The notes below the pieces were generated by a model. That model had not been told where the DNA came from. It saw nothing but the letters and a program-made list of their open reading frames with translations, and did not search any database. From the NCBI GenBank assembly GCA_001600355.1, contig BCJU01000001.1:5208013-5272012 (forward strand): a DNA stretch of 64,000 nt, read 5' to 3'. The position numbers and the translations under genes were made by a program. Shown one piece after another: positions 18,401 to 28,800 of the stretch (the first letter of the stretch is position 1; each line of letters opens with the position of its first letter). The stretch is from Meira nashicola (Eukaryota; Basidiomycota; Exobasidiomycetes; Exobasidiales; Brachybasidiaceae).

Positions 18401-20345
18401 CGCACGAGATGATCACAATGCAGATTGCATAATAGTAATAATCGTCCAAGCTCCACAGGATCACAGATGCAATTTGGAAGATGTAGAAAGGATGCAGAAC
18501 TTCATCCACCAACAAAGTTAAAGTAGACTTCTTTTCGATCTCGATCACATTTTGACCAAACAATGTGGTCCGATCTTTTTCTGCATCCCAGCTAATACCT
18601 TTTGCAATAGCATCTGTGGACGTCCAGAGCGGGTCGCGCCAGTCTTTGATCATTCTCCACCTACAAGAAGGTGGATGTAATGCAAAACGCATATAACGAT
18701 AATCGATGTATGTCAGATCCATCAATTGCTCTGTCTCAACGCTAGAGAGGATTGGCACATCTTGGACAGGATGACCGTTGCTTTGTTCTTTCTGGTGTGC
18801 TGAAAAAGCTTTCTTTTGTGGCTTTTGTAGCGCTGGGGGTAATTTTGTGGATTGAACGCTTTTTGTCTGATGCTCTGCTTGTGTGCTTGCTGGATCCGTT
18901 GAGGAAAGTGGGAAAACGGTTCCTAGCGGACGAGCAAAAGGAACAGTTGCAGGTTTCGCTTCGACAAGATCACCCCATTGATTTTGTACTACAATAAACT
19001 CTGCTTTGTCAAATGAAGTCTCCTTGCAGACCCACTTCAAGTAAGATTTGGGTAACCATCTTCCGAGCAAATACACGATACCGAATGAAAGGACGGAAAC
19101 AATGAAGAAAAGAAGCTTGCGTACGGCTTTTGTTTCATAGCCTGTAAAGCGGATTAGACAATCGTCGTCTGCCAAGTAGATTTGCTGTCTAGAAGTGGAA
19201 TCTTTGTCGATGTAAGTTGCCTCCTCTCGAGCAGCATTGATCACATCAGCAGATGATTCGATGCGTGAGCTCATGGGGTCCACGTCTGAAAAAGGAGCTG
19301 CTGGCTCGTGTGTTTCGTCGTATCCGCCAAGTTCTACGTCCAACTCATCGTTGGGTGCTTGAGCTCTGCGAGAATCACCAAAGACCGGGTCCACAGCGCC
19401 ACTCAAAGGGCCAAAAGCGGAAGGCATAAAACCTTCTCGGTTGCGTGAATCATCATCACTGCTGGAAGCTGAACCGTCATCCTCTTCATCAAATGTTTCC
19501 CGTTCTTCTGATCCTGAGAAATCTTCTTCTCCCTCTTCTCCTGCTTCTTCATCATCCACGCTACGAGCCATCAATGAAGTTCTAGAGGTGACAGAGCCTC
19601 CTGATCTTGTGCGACCAAAAGATGGCCTTGCTGGGGAAGATGTTTCGTGTGCATCACCACGTAAACTGGCCATGATCGAGCCAAGCATCCCTCTTGGTTC
19701 ACTCTCTCCTCTTTCTGGTACCTTACGTCTGCTACCGATCCGACGAGAACTTGCGGCACCGCTAGCAACACTGCGATCATCGCCTCCAATGGATATAGCT
19801 TCTTCATCGAAACTTGTACGTGAGTGAGCTGAGACATTGCTTGTTTTACGTGATCGACCAAGGGTGCCGGAATCCATTGAAATCCGTCTACGAGAACGAC
19901 CGGAAGAACGTAATTGGATATCTCTATACGTGTGATGCATGCTGCTAATTGAAGAAGGAACGGCACCCGCAGAAGGGCCGTCAAATATGCTCGCCATATC
20001 GTCGTAGCTGCCTACTTGACTATCCCTTCTACGTCTTCCTTGTCGCATCGAAATAGCGCCATTTTCGGCGTCATTTTCTGCTTTTCCGTTTGTATCTTGT
20101 CTTTGCTGATCATCAGTCGGAGCTGTTGAAGATCCTTCACCATCTTGTTTCTTTGATTGTTCACGAGCCCATGCAATTGCTTCTATATTTTCTTTATCAC
20201 TAAAGAATGGAGAGTGAGAAAGAAGGGTAGCATCTTCTGTTCCATTTGCATCATTCTTTTGAGATTTATTCGTTGCGATTGCTCTACCAAACGAAGGCGC
20301 TTGATATTCATCCGCAGCAGGAGTATCCCTGTTACGTGATGGCAT
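15486..20345 (-). CDS. YPK9: P5B-type ATPase (YPK9/ATP13A2 family)
   Basis: 1619 aa, intronless, start ATG at 20345. The first ~385 residues are polar, Ser/Arg/Asp-rich and probably disordered; a membrane hairpin follows near 405. P-type motifs in order: LTGES (~722), VVPPALPAT (~861; PPALP marks P5B rather than the PPELP of P5A), phosphorylation loop FDKTGTLT (~905), MATGDNPRTA and MCGDGANDCGALKAAD (~1311), then the C-terminal helices. P5B pumps sit in vacuolar or lysosomal membranes; ATP13A2 exports polyamines and YPK9 affects heavy-metal tolerance. Substrate here is inferred by homology. Confidence 0.95.
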   Translation of the reverse strand: MPSRNRDTPAADEYQAPSFGRAIATNKSQKNDANGTEDATLLSHSPFFSDKENIEAIAWAREQSKKQDGEGSSTAPTDDQQRQDTNGKAENDAENGAISMRQGRRRRDSQVGSYDDMASIFDGPSAGAVPSSISSMHHTYRDIQLRSSGRSRRRISMDSGTLGRSRKTSNVSAHSRTSFDEEAISIGGDDRSVASGAASSRRIGSRRKVPERGESEPRGMLGSIMASLRGDAHETSSPARPSFGRTRSGGSVTSRTSLMARSVDDEEAGEEGEEDFSGSEERETFDEEDDGSASSSDDDSRNREGFMPSAFGPLSGAVDPVFGDSRRAQAPNDELDVELGGYDETHEPAAPFSDVDPMSSRIESSADVINAAREEATYIDKDSTSRQQIYLADDDCLIRFTGYETKAVRKLLFFIVSVLSFGIVYLLGRWLPKSYLKWVCKETSFDKAEFIVVQNQWGDLVEAKPATVPFARPLGTVFPLSSTDPASTQAEHQTKSVQSTKLPPALQKPQKKAFSAHQKEQSNGHPVQDVPILSSVETEQLMDLTYIDYRYMRFALHPPSCRWRMIKDWRDPLWTSTDAIAKGISWDAEKDRTTLFGQNVIEIEKKSTLTLLVDEVLHPFYIFQIASVILWSLDDYYYYAICIVIISCASIITTLIETSNTVRRMREMSRFSCHVNVLREGKWTTKESTDLVPGDIYDVAEAGLLLFPADSVLLSGDAIVNESMLTGESVPVSKIPLNDDSINLLHSTSSQIPPDLARHFLFAGTRIIRIRPTVVEDEGGYQAGAKAMVVRTGFDTTKGALVRSMLFPKPMGFKFYRDSFRFIGFLASIAGVGFIFSSFNFVKLGIAWHTILVRALDLITVVVPPALPATMSIGTSFAISRLRAAGVFCISPNRVNIGGKVNVFCFDKTGTLTADGLDVLGSRTVDKKASRFSELHESVDEMPVSLRAGETDSRKMPLLHALATCHSLKVVDGEVIGDPLDVKMFEYTGWTLDEGKDASAKATTKSGTAKDGKSRLTERAPALVQTVVRPPGGQAFDVDDAMRPGKHAHFLEVGVLRTFEFVSQLRRMSVITKQLKSNSMEIFVKGAPEVMSDICDEDSFPSDYDDLLSYYTKHGYRVIACAGKTMPGMSWIKAQRMRREQAESGLKFLGLIIFENKIKEGTGPAMATLMGAGIITKMATGDNPRTAISVARECGMVGQSAHVFVPTFVQGNQKSPEAILEWASVDDERIKLDNYKLKPLDIDPHVLDIEELDFQDYQLALTGDVFRWMIDFAPVETLRRMLIKGTVFARMSPDEKHELVERLQALGYTVGMCGDGANDCGALKAADVGISLSEAEASVAAPFTSRSPDISCVIEVIKEGRAALVTSFSCFKYMALYSLIQFTSISLLYSFASSLSDGQFLYVDLFCVLPVAVAMARTLPYPHIHPKRPTANLVSKKVLTSMLGQVIICALIQMFVFFYTRSQPWYEPPVVNPDELNVSNPENSALFLVSSFQYLIVAAAFSVGPPYRQPMYTNPMLMLSLVSLTLLSLYFLFVPAGPIFDVLELVELPRSFHWALLIIVTVNWALCLLFEAFATAWLTSAIKALQRFIRRVRRGERTKKHESKMYKAVVAEWQNDGQA

Positions 20346-20906
20346 CGTGAGCTTTTACTTTCACAGAAAGTAAACAAGAGCGATATATGAAGAAGGGAAG
20401 AAAGGGTATGATGGCAGGAATAGTGTGAGTATATGCGGGCGCAATCTAGTCAAAGATTGGATTAGAAAAAAAAAGAGATCCATGGCTCTAAGGGAAAATT
20501 GGCAGGCGGGTCCTAGGCAGAGTGGAGCAATTTTGCTTCTTTTTTTTTTTGCCTTGCCCCTTCAAGGAGAGAACGGTCGACCGCCTTCTGTAAGCGCAGA
20601 ACACAAGATCGATCGAGTGAATGAACACCGTAAGCGCAGGAGAGGGCGCACGCTTAATAAAGTACGCGTAGGCAGAGAGACATGCCAAAATACAATTTTT
20701 GTGTTGTACGCGTTATTTTTTTAACAACACAAGTCATCACAATAATTGATTCTGCAATCTTGTACATCATTATCAGGAAGAACGGTCGATTTGTTTAGAG
20801 GACTATTATTACAAAAGCGACAATAGTCATGGATATCCGAAAAAACTAGACGTACATAAAACATAAAGGGCAAGCAGGGACGCACTGCCAGGCCATCATC
20901 GCCATT
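20346..20906. promoter_or_regulatory. Divergent promoter between the P5B ATPase and CTK1-like genes
   Basis: 561 bp. Holds an exact 11-bp direct repeat AGAACGGTCGA (20570-20580 and 20779-20789), two GTAAGCGCAG copies near 20590 and 20631, and ACGCGT at 20664 and 20708. No gene is supported, although a frame of about 100 codons is open by chance. Confidence 0.5.
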
Positions 20907-23180
20907 ATGGCATCATCCAGTAGTTCTGCGTACAAAAATGATGATCGCGCAAAGGATAATAGCGAAAGTTGGAGAGAACCTCCTCCAAGGCGGCGTTCGC
21001 GATCACCACAACAAGGCTCTGAGAAGAAATACGGAGGATCTCGAGATAATGATAAAGATAGAAGGAATGTTTCTGATCGATGGTCCTCTCGAGATGCAGG
21101 TCCTTCACGCCGCCCTAGTGACAGAAATGGCAAAAATGGAAGAGACAAAGATGCCGATTGGAAATCTCGAAAGGACCGTGAGAGAGATCGAGCTCGTAAA
21201 TGGGCCAAGGGTGATGATTTTTCCAAAAGGAGAGATAAAGATTCAGAAGAAAGATCTGCAAGAGATCGCCCGGGCAAAAATTCTTTAGAGAGCCGATTGG
21301 AGCCTCGACACGAATCACAAAGGAAAACTGCTGATGACGATGAGGAAGATGAAGAGACACGACAGAGGAGAATTGAAAGGCTAAAAAGAAGAAGACGTAG
21401 TGCAGGCTTTGACAGTGATGACGAAACAGTTACTTTGGAAGATCTGATAGCTGCAAGACAAAAGGCCAGAGATGATGACAAGGAAGTGCAAAGAAAAAAT
21501 GATAGAATAAAAGATGACGGAAAGAATGAAAAGGATGGGTCGCGGTATGACAGAAGGGATCGTGATGATACAAAAAACAACAGAAACAGTAAGGACAAAG
21601 GTAGGGACAGAGACAGACATAGTCGTGATGATGATTACAATCGATTTGGTGACCGCAGAGATCGGGTCAAGAGCAAGCATGAGAACGGAAAAGATCGCTC
21701 TCCCCGCACTGGCAATAATCATCACAACGAGGACAGAAGCAGAGGCTGGGATCGTGATGACGATCGACAAACAAGTCCAGTTGCGCGAATTTTACGTCGA
21801 AGAGTACCTTCATCAAGCCCGCACGGAAGAGAAGAGGGGGAAAACCATCAAGAAAATGGGAATGAGGTAGCTGAAGATACACTAATGCACAGCGAACGAA
21901 CAAAGGAAGACAGTAGCTCTCTCGCTAAACGTTCTGCACCTTCAATACCTCTTCGTGCCGGTCCTGATGAAGTATATGATCGGGTAGCGCAAGTTGGTGA
22001 GGGCACGTATGGACAAGTGTTCAAAGCTAAATCAGATAAGACTGGCATCACTGTTGCACTGAAAAAGATTCGAATGGAAAGCGAAAGAGATGGATTCCCT
22101 ATCACAGCTTTACGCGAGGTGAAGCTTTTGCAGGGTTTGAAACATGAAAATGTTGTCCGTTTGCACGAAATGATGCTCAGTAAGCATTCAATTTATATGG
22201 TTTTTGAATATTTGCAGCACGATTTAAATGGTGTCTTGGCACAACCTTCGATCACATTCTCGCCTGCTCACATCAAATCTCTTGCAGCGCAATTATTGTC
22301 TGGATTAGCTTATTTACACAAACATCGTATCTTGCATCGTGACTTGAAATGTTCGAATTTGTTACTCAACAATGAGGGTACGCTCAAATTGGCAGATTTC
22401 GGTTTAGCAAGAACGTATGTGAAACAAAGTCGCCCTTCTGCACGAAATAAAACGTTGGATTATACTAATCGAGTGGTAACGTTGTGGTATCGTGCTCCGG
22501 AGTTGTTGTTTGGAGAAACAAGCTACGATGATGCGATTGACGTTTGGGGCGCTGGATGTATTTTCTTAGAACTATTTCTCAGGAAGCCAATTTTTCAAGG
22601 AAGTGATGAGATCCATCAAGTTCAGCTGTTATTTGAAATTTTAGGACCGGTTTCCAAAGATGAATGGCCAGAAGCGGAACGTTTGCCTTGGTTCGACATC
22701 ATTCGTCCACAACACAATGAGGAGAAAGGCAAGTCACACAAGGAGCATTTGCGGAGTTTGGTTGGATCAGATGTTCAAGTTCCAGATGATGCACTTGAAG
22801 TTGCATTGGCACTGCTTACCTATAATCCTCGAAAGCGTGTTTCTGCTAGTGAAGGTCTTGAATTGCCTTACTTTACCATCAATTCACCTCCAGCTGAAAA
22901 GCCAGCAGCATTACTGCAAGCCGTTCAAGGTGAATGGCATGAATTTGAAAGTCGAAAAGCTAGAAGGGATGCAGCCGCACAAGCATTACAGGATCACGTT
23001 CATCGTGAGAAAGAACAACAAAGGATAAAGAATGAGCAGTCACAATTGTCTGAAAAGGTCACAATCACGCCTTCTACACAAGAACCGGTTCAAGATATCA
23101 CGATGAGCTCTACTGTGACTCCGACTATGATGATCGATGAGGCATTGCAAAGAAAAGAGGAACGGGAAGTTTCTGCATGA
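20907..23180 (+). CDS. CTK1: Cyclin-dependent kinase, CTK1/CDK12 type
   Basis: 757 aa, intronless. Residues 1-345 are Arg/Asp/Ser/Lys-rich like the RS-type N-terminus of CDK12/13. The kinase domain spans ~356-656: GEGTYGQVFKA, ALKKIRM (VAIK Lys), the cyclin-binding helix PITALRE, HRDLKCSNLLL (~477), DFGLART (~497) and RVVTLWYRAPELL. The C-terminal ~100 residues are charged. CTK1/CDK12 kinases with cyclin K-like partners phosphorylate Ser2 of the RNA polymerase II CTD. PITALRE is also the CDK9 signature, so a BUR1/CDK9 role remains possible; the long N-terminal RS region favours CTK1/CDK12. Confidence 0.9.
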   Translation: MASSSSSAYKNDDRAKDNSESWREPPPRRRSRSPQQGSEKKYGGSRDNDKDRRNVSDRWSSRDAGPSRRPSDRNGKNGRDKDADWKSRKDRERDRARKWAKGDDFSKRRDKDSEERSARDRPGKNSLESRLEPRHESQRKTADDDEEDEETRQRRIERLKRRRRSAGFDSDDETVTLEDLIAARQKARDDDKEVQRKNDRIKDDGKNEKDGSRYDRRDRDDTKNNRNSKDKGRDRDRHSRDDDYNRFGDRRDRVKSKHENGKDRSPRTGNNHHNEDRSRGWDRDDDRQTSPVARILRRRVPSSSPHGREEGENHQENGNEVAEDTLMHSERTKEDSSSLAKRSAPSIPLRAGPDEVYDRVAQVGEGTYGQVFKAKSDKTGITVALKKIRMESERDGFPITALREVKLLQGLKHENVVRLHEMMLSKHSIYMVFEYLQHDLNGVLAQPSITFSPAHIKSLAAQLLSGLAYLHKHRILHRDLKCSNLLLNNEGTLKLADFGLARTYVKQSRPSARNKTLDYTNRVVTLWYRAPELLFGETSYDDAIDVWGAGCIFLELFLRKPIFQGSDEIHQVQLLFEILGPVSKDEWPEAERLPWFDIIRPQHNEEKGKSHKEHLRSLVGSDVQVPDDALEVALALLTYNPRKRVSASEGLELPYFTINSPPAEKPAALLQAVQGEWHEFESRKARRDAAAQALQDHVHREKEQQRIKNEQSQLSEKVTITPSTQEPVQDITMSSTVTPTMMIDEALQRKEEREVSA

Positions 23181-23284
23181 ATTCGTAATAAGATGCTAAA
23201 CTGTAATACTACAACAAAAATGAGCAAATTTGTATTTTTTTTGTACTAGACGGACTGGTATCTTTCATGGGGTATTATCAGTTT

Positions 23285-24490
23285 TCAGTGTAAATTTGAA
23301 CGTCCAGGACCAGGCGAAAGTTCTAATGATTCATTGTGAGGTGAACGATCAGAGTATTGCAGGTTACCTTTTAAGGGTGCATCAGGTCTGGTTGCAAAGT
23401 CTGAATCATGTGTATCGTCGGAATTGTCTTGTCCGCGTAATTGATTACGTTCTAAGTCCATATTATCTCCGCTTACATCTAATCGAAGTTGATGATGAGA
23501 GTGGAATAAAGATGTTCTTGGAGTCCAAGGTTTATGACTTTGATAATGCCATAAAGGTGGATAATAAGAATGATAAGCGGATAAAGCAATCACGAAACCT
23601 AAAATACCACCTGCTATAACATCTGTAGCATGATGACGATAATCCATAGTTCTTGAAACTGCTATCAAAGTTGCACCTAACATTGGAATGAATAAAATCC
23701 AAGAAGCGAAAGCGTTTCCTCTTCCACGTTGCCAAAGATGAAATTTACCGGCTAACCATAAAGTTAAAAAAGTTAAACCTGCAAAAGCTGTACTTGAATG
23801 ACCGGAAGGAAAAGAACGAAAACCGTCTTGGATAATGTGAGAAGTAACATCTGTAGTACAAATTGCTTGAGTTGCTAAACCGAAAGGAGATCCATTTTGA
23901 CTTCCCGATCTAGGTTGACAACGATCGATAAAGTCCGGTCTTGGTCTTCCTACGCAAACTTTAATTATAGTTGTTGCAGTAAGAGTGAATGCATGCGCAA
24001 CAACCAGGCCAAGAAGACCAGCATGAAAATCCCAAACGCTTCTACTGATTCCCAAAGAGACTAGACCCATAATTATCAATGGTATGATGAACGCCAAAAC
24101 TGCCAAAAGTGAAACGCTTACTCTTTCATGAATTGCATATGTATGTTGAATACTTGGATCTGTTAAAGAGAATTCACGTCTGAATCCATAAACGTTATTA
24201 ATGATTTGTAAAAGACCTGCTGTAAGAACTGTTAAAACCCAATCGGGTGCATAAGAAATGATTAATTCTAAACGTTTCATCTTTGTTGTTTTATCATGAT
24301 CTCTTGTCGTCCATCTCATTTCGTCATACCAATAATGTGCAGGAGCAAAAATACGTGAAGCAAAAGAAGAATCTGAACTTCTACGTTGATGCTGTGAAGG
24401 TTGTTGTTGATTTTGACGCGGAAGAGATTGTGAACCGTTATTTACCCTCGGCGTTCCTACGCCGCCGCCAGAATTTGAAGCGGCGTTCAT
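23285..24490 (-). CDS. PAP2-family lipid phosphate phosphatase (DPP1/LPP type)
   Basis: 401 aa, intronless. About six membrane helices surround the three-part phosphatase signature: KVCVGRPRP (~176), FPSGHSS (~224) and SRTMDYRHHATDV (~277), with the catalytic His residues present in the second and third blocks. ER/vacuolar membrane DPP1/LPP1 enzymes of this type dephosphorylate diacylglycerol pyrophosphate, phosphatidate and lyso-phosphatidate. Both termini are Ser/Gln/Pro-rich and presumably cytosolic. The gene is convergent with the CTK1-like gene, 104 bp apart. Confidence 0.93.
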   Translation of the reverse strand: MNAASNSGGGVGTPRVNNGSQSLPRQNQQQPSQHQRRSSDSSFASRIFAPAHYWYDEMRWTTRDHDKTTKMKRLELIISYAPDWVLTVLTAGLLQIINNVYGFRREFSLTDPSIQHTYAIHERVSVSLLAVLAFIIPLIIMGLVSLGISRSVWDFHAGLLGLVVAHAFTLTATTIIKVCVGRPRPDFIDRCQPRSGSQNGSPFGLATQAICTTDVTSHIIQDGFRSFPSGHSSTAFAGLTFLTLWLAGKFHLWQRGRGNAFASWILFIPMLGATLIAVSRTMDYRHHATDVIAGGILGFVIALSAYHSYYPPLWHYQSHKPWTPRTSLFHSHHQLRLDVSGDNMDLERNQLRGQDNSDDTHDSDFATRPDAPLKGNLQYSDRSPHNESLELSPGPGRSNLH

Positions 24491-25129
24491 TAAGTAAAGT
24501 TTTTAAAGAAGGAATTGCAAGTTGAATATAACGAAAAAATTAACAAAGGATTTGTCTTTTTCAATGGAAAGAATTATCGATGATGATGATCAAAGGTTAA
24601 AAGAGAGATTGTTTGTAATCCATACACAATCCCCACTTTTCCTTCCGCTTGCGTTTAATAGTGCATACAATATGCAAACTGCCAGAATTTGACGACACAG
24701 CATCGATCTAAATATAGTCTAGACATTCTACACATTTCACGCGATAAGGCAAGCAGGCGTTGTACAGAGTGGAGGCGATTCTGCCGGTACTACGCTAAAG
24801 AAAAGCATGCCAAGCTATTGTATTGACTGAGTGAACGGAGCATACATACATATGTACACCTTCTAAGGTTTGTCAGTACTATATGTCATGCATCTTAATC
24901 TTACTAGAATACATAATGATTTACATGTTCCGATAACGGCGCCATTGTTGAGATGGTAGGCAGTAGTGCACGGCTCTAATCGAGCCGTGCGCTTGAAGGT
25001 AAATGAAATTCGATAAAAAACATAATTTATAATTTATAATTAAGCACGACAAATATTTCATCAATTAATTCACTTATACAGATATGTTTCTATATTTCAT
25101 ATCACTTCTCAATTTTGATCTCAACTATC
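24491..25129. promoter_or_regulatory. Divergent intergenic region with a strong hairpin
   Basis: 639 bp between the phosphatase and the small secreted protein. It contains a GGCGCC palindrome at 24938-24943 and a perfect hairpin at 24968-24990. No coding region seen. Confidence 0.5.
24968..24990. repeat. Perfect inverted repeat, 9-bp arms
   Basis: GCACGGCTC (24968-24976), loop TAATC, exact reverse complement GAGCCGTGC (24982-24990). GC-rich arms in an AT-rich background, 140 bp before the secreted-protein start. Not followed by a T-tract; possibly a regulator site. Confidence 0.7.
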
Positions 25130-25788
25130 ATGTTCATCATGCTTAATTTCTCCTTCTTCATTCTTATATACACCTTGATATACTTCATGATTGGAAGAGC
25201 AACAAATGCTTCCATAAATGATACTTGTAGATTGCAAGGTGCTAAATTATACGTTGATGCAGTTTCAACGGGTGATGTTCAGAAAGCAGATGAGGTATGT
25301 TTTTTGATTTTAGATATAATCAATGCTCTGACAACTATTCAATTTAACCTTTACAGGTCCCTTTTGCACCTAATGTTGTAAGATATGAGTACGTAAATGC
25401 AAATATACTATCTGTCTAGATCCAATTCTGATACACTTCTTCTTCTTCTTCTAGAACAAATTATGGTATACGTCGTTTAAGAGATTCAAACGCCGAACAA
25501 GCTCGATTTAATATAAAATATGGACAACAATCTTTCTTTGTTAACGGTTTATATCCTGGTTCACCTCAACCTACTTTTGCATTTTTAAATAATGATTATA
25601 GTATCATTGATTCAAATTTCACCTTACAAGGTAGATTACAAACAGGTCCTTCTTCACAAAATAGACCTATCGAAATCGGAATTGATATCGGACCGATTGC
25701 AACTAGAACGATTATGAGCTTTAATTTTACTGATGATCCTTGTTTGATAAATCATGTCGAAATTTATGGTCAATTCGGTCAAGAATAA
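25130..25788 (+). CDS. Small secreted protein of unknown function, three exons
   Basis: Exons 25130-25294, 25357-25388 (only 32 nt) and 25455-25788 with GTATGT...TTACAG and GTACGT...TTCTAG introns give 176 aa, in frame throughout. The N-terminus is a strong hydrophobic signal (about 23 residues; a second ATG at 25139 is also possible), then TNASINDTC. The mature part has just two Cys (NDTC and DDPC), several beta-like stretches (SFFVNGLYPG, FTLQGRLQTG, IEIGIDIGPIATRT) and no basic domain or LxLxL, so it is unrelated to the array at 1-5250. No family recognised. Secreted or wall-associated protein, possibly an effector. Confidence 0.72.
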
Positions 25789-25829
25789 TTGTAGTGGTGA
25801 AATAATATTTTGCAGTACTATACAAATGC

Positions 25830-25865
25830 TGATAATAATAATAATAATAATAATGATAATAATAT
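25830..25865. repeat. (AAT)n microsatellite
   Basis: About 36 bp of ATA/AAT triplets interrupted by GAT, in the 91-bp gap between two convergent genes. Confidence 0.85.
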
Positions 25866-25879
25866 ACATCCTAATCACT

Positions 25880-28800
25880 TTACCATTCATCTACACGTTC
25901 AACGGTGATTGTAGGCGCAGATCCTTGAAAGAGAATATCAATTATACGTACTTTGATAACTTCACCAATCTTTGGTATACGATATCTTGGCCAATGACAT
26001 TGTGCAAGAAGACCGCAACTTAACAAATTTACAACGATTGCGGTTTCATTATTTGGTAAATATCGAAGATCACCAATTGAAATTAATGCATCTTGTTCTT
26101 TATCTAAGATTGAATTAAACCTTTCATCTTCTAGATCTTCCTTAATGCTGGGAAAAGATGCGTATTGATCAAAAGGTTCAATCTCCTTTAGTTTTTCTGG
26201 AGACAAGCGTGCCAAATAAGCTCTGTGCAATTTCAAAGCGGTCCAAAAGATCTTTGAGGATAATTGTATATTTTTTGACCAAGCTTCTTTACGTGTGATC
26301 GATGGAATACTATTCCTTACAGTTTCATGTGAAAATGGAACCTGATCTTTTGCTTCACTTTGTTCAGATTGTTGTAAAGATCTGATCTTTTGTCGAATTT
26401 GCCAATGCATCATCATATCCGCATACCTTCTCAAAGGTGATGTCGTGCGAACGTATCCTGCAGTGAGTAAGACATCATTCTTATTTTCTTCCAACTTTGC
26501 TGCTTCTTTAGCTTTATCCGTTCGAACTCCGATTGAAAAATGTTCAGCTGGGGTTGGAGAAATCATAACAGATTTAAACCGAAATTGCTCTTGTAACGCA
26601 ACTTGTTCCGAAATCACACCATTCTCATCTTTTTGCGCCAAAAATTGTTGAGTTATTTTTGGGTCGTCGAATGATAATTGACAGCGGTAGAGAGCAGGTA
26701 TGTTATACTTCTCCATCCAATGTGCAGCCACTCGACATGCTGTAATTGCAAATTCGCTAATCATACCCATAGAATCATCAATATGGCTTTCATTGCTCTT
26801 TTCCTGTTCATGTTCGTTGATCTCAATTTTGGGAAAACCGGTGAAAATTTGACGTGAAAGATTTTCGAAAGAAGACGACCTAATTGGAGAAACGGGAAGT
26901 GAGGATGATGACGCTACACGTACTTCTAGCCCTCTTAGTGAGCCTGTATAAGGATATGCGCCGTTTACGTCATATCTCCGCTTTTGAATCGAGCGAGAGA
27001 GTTGATAAAGGGTATACAAATCGTTCCATTCGGGTGCAGAATAAGAGGATTTGAGCACATTAGTCGCTTCGGTATACGTGATAATCCGAATATCATGAAG
27101 CTTGGACAACCCTATATTGCATTCCAGTGCCGCACCGGTGGAATGGTCAACCTTTACACTGAAAGTCATCGCTCTACGACTTGTATCCGCATCATCTTTA
27201 TCAGCCAATAAACCCAATCTTTCCACGTACCCCTTTGGCAGCATAGGCCACGACTTTTCGTTCATGTAGTATGTAAGCCCTCTATTTGCTGCAAATTTTG
27301 CAACTTCGTCATCTGGCTGAATGACTGATGTCGGATCAGCAATGTGAATGTGAACCCAAGATTGATTTGCGTCTTTGGTTCTCTCAAGCGAAATTCCGTC
27401 ATCCAATTCCTGTGCATCTTTACTATCAATAACATAAACAGTTGAATGAAAATCTTTCCTGATCGCAGCATCAGGATCGGTCCAATCTTGCGTTGCAATT
27501 TGTTCTGTTGGAAATTCGGCTGAAGTTAGTTGTTGGAATTCATTTTCTAAATTACTCAAATTATCCCAAGGTGTCAATAAACCGATATCCCGCAGCAATT
27601 TGGCAATTTGCATCTTCGTCATTGCAATCGATTGTATGTACGGTCCTCCCACAAGGTCAATCGGATCGGGTTTCATGCGCATCTCATATCCGCATTGCTT
27701 AATTATATGGAATACCATTCCGCTGCTTGATTCGGTGATAAATTCTCTGCGGATACCCAAAGCAGAACGCAGAAAGAGTAATATATCCTTATCCGCTTGA
27801 CTCCATTCGATTTGACTGCTTACTTCATCATTCATGACTTGAGGTTCTCCACCCACACCCAGACCCTGATGTGACTTAGCTCGAAGTTCTCGTATTCTCT
27901 TGACTTTAGCGATAAAGTCCTCTACTTGATTTTCTTTTGCAAAAGCATCTTTGCCTTTGTCATTTAAAGATGATTGAATATGCTGTTGTACTGCATTTTG
28001 CGCATTTCGATCAGCCATAGGTACAATGGTGAACGTGTTTGTGAACCGATGTGAAGTTGGATCCAACCGAAACACTTCAGGTGCAGATAGCATCAGTTGA
28101 TGAATCGCATAAACCTTTTCGGGTGCATTCGATTCGACTTTGGCAATTTCTTCATTTGAGCCTGAATCAATAAGCAATTGCTTGCATACATCCAACACAG
28201 AAATAGTTGTGAGAGACGAGCTCTCTTGCATCTTTTCGGAGAGGTAGCGCTTTTCAAAAAAAGGTATGAATCTTGACCTTTGTAGTTCCGCCTCATGCAG
28301 CAAAATCCTTAATCTTTTGCATACTCCTATCCTTGCCTTCAGTGAGTTAATATCAATTTCTATCGGGTCTACACTGTCTTCTGTACGGCCACCCATATCA
28401 AAAACGTAACCTTCTTCCTTTTTTATTATAGCTCTTTGTGACAATTCATCATCGATAAAAGCTGGAAATGTGGTAACGACGTCATTTAAGTTACACTTTT
28501 TAATTTCGCCTCCCACCATCAAAACTGCCAATTGACGATGACCAATCCCTAGAGAAGCATTATTCTCAGTCGGTAATACTACCCCAGTAAACGGCAACCC
28601 AGCTTGTACTTCTACAAAATCACCCGGTTTGACTTCCCCTAAAGTACGCGGCGTTTTTCCTCCTGATGAAGCAAGATAAAGCGCCGACTCATGAAATAGG
28701 GCACCTCCTGTTCGATTCTTTAATGCATCGAGAAATTCCTTGGAGGGAAGCCGCTTATCATCTTTTCGATCACTCTTTGGATCGAACTTCAACTGCTTTC

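Noticed and set aside
20425..20724. A 99-codon plus-strand frame in the P5B/CTK1 promoter
   Set aside because: Low-complexity Arg/Lys composition, no similarity, and it lies in a divergent promoter with repeated motifs.
20846..21598. A 250-codon minus-strand Ser/Leu-rich frame opposite the CTK1 N-terminus
   Set aside because: Shadow of the Arg/Asp/Ser-rich N-terminal coding region; composition is a mirror effect.
25830..25865. AAT repeat as a CRISPR-like or regulatory array
   Set aside because: It is a simple trinucleotide microsatellite between convergent 3' ends.
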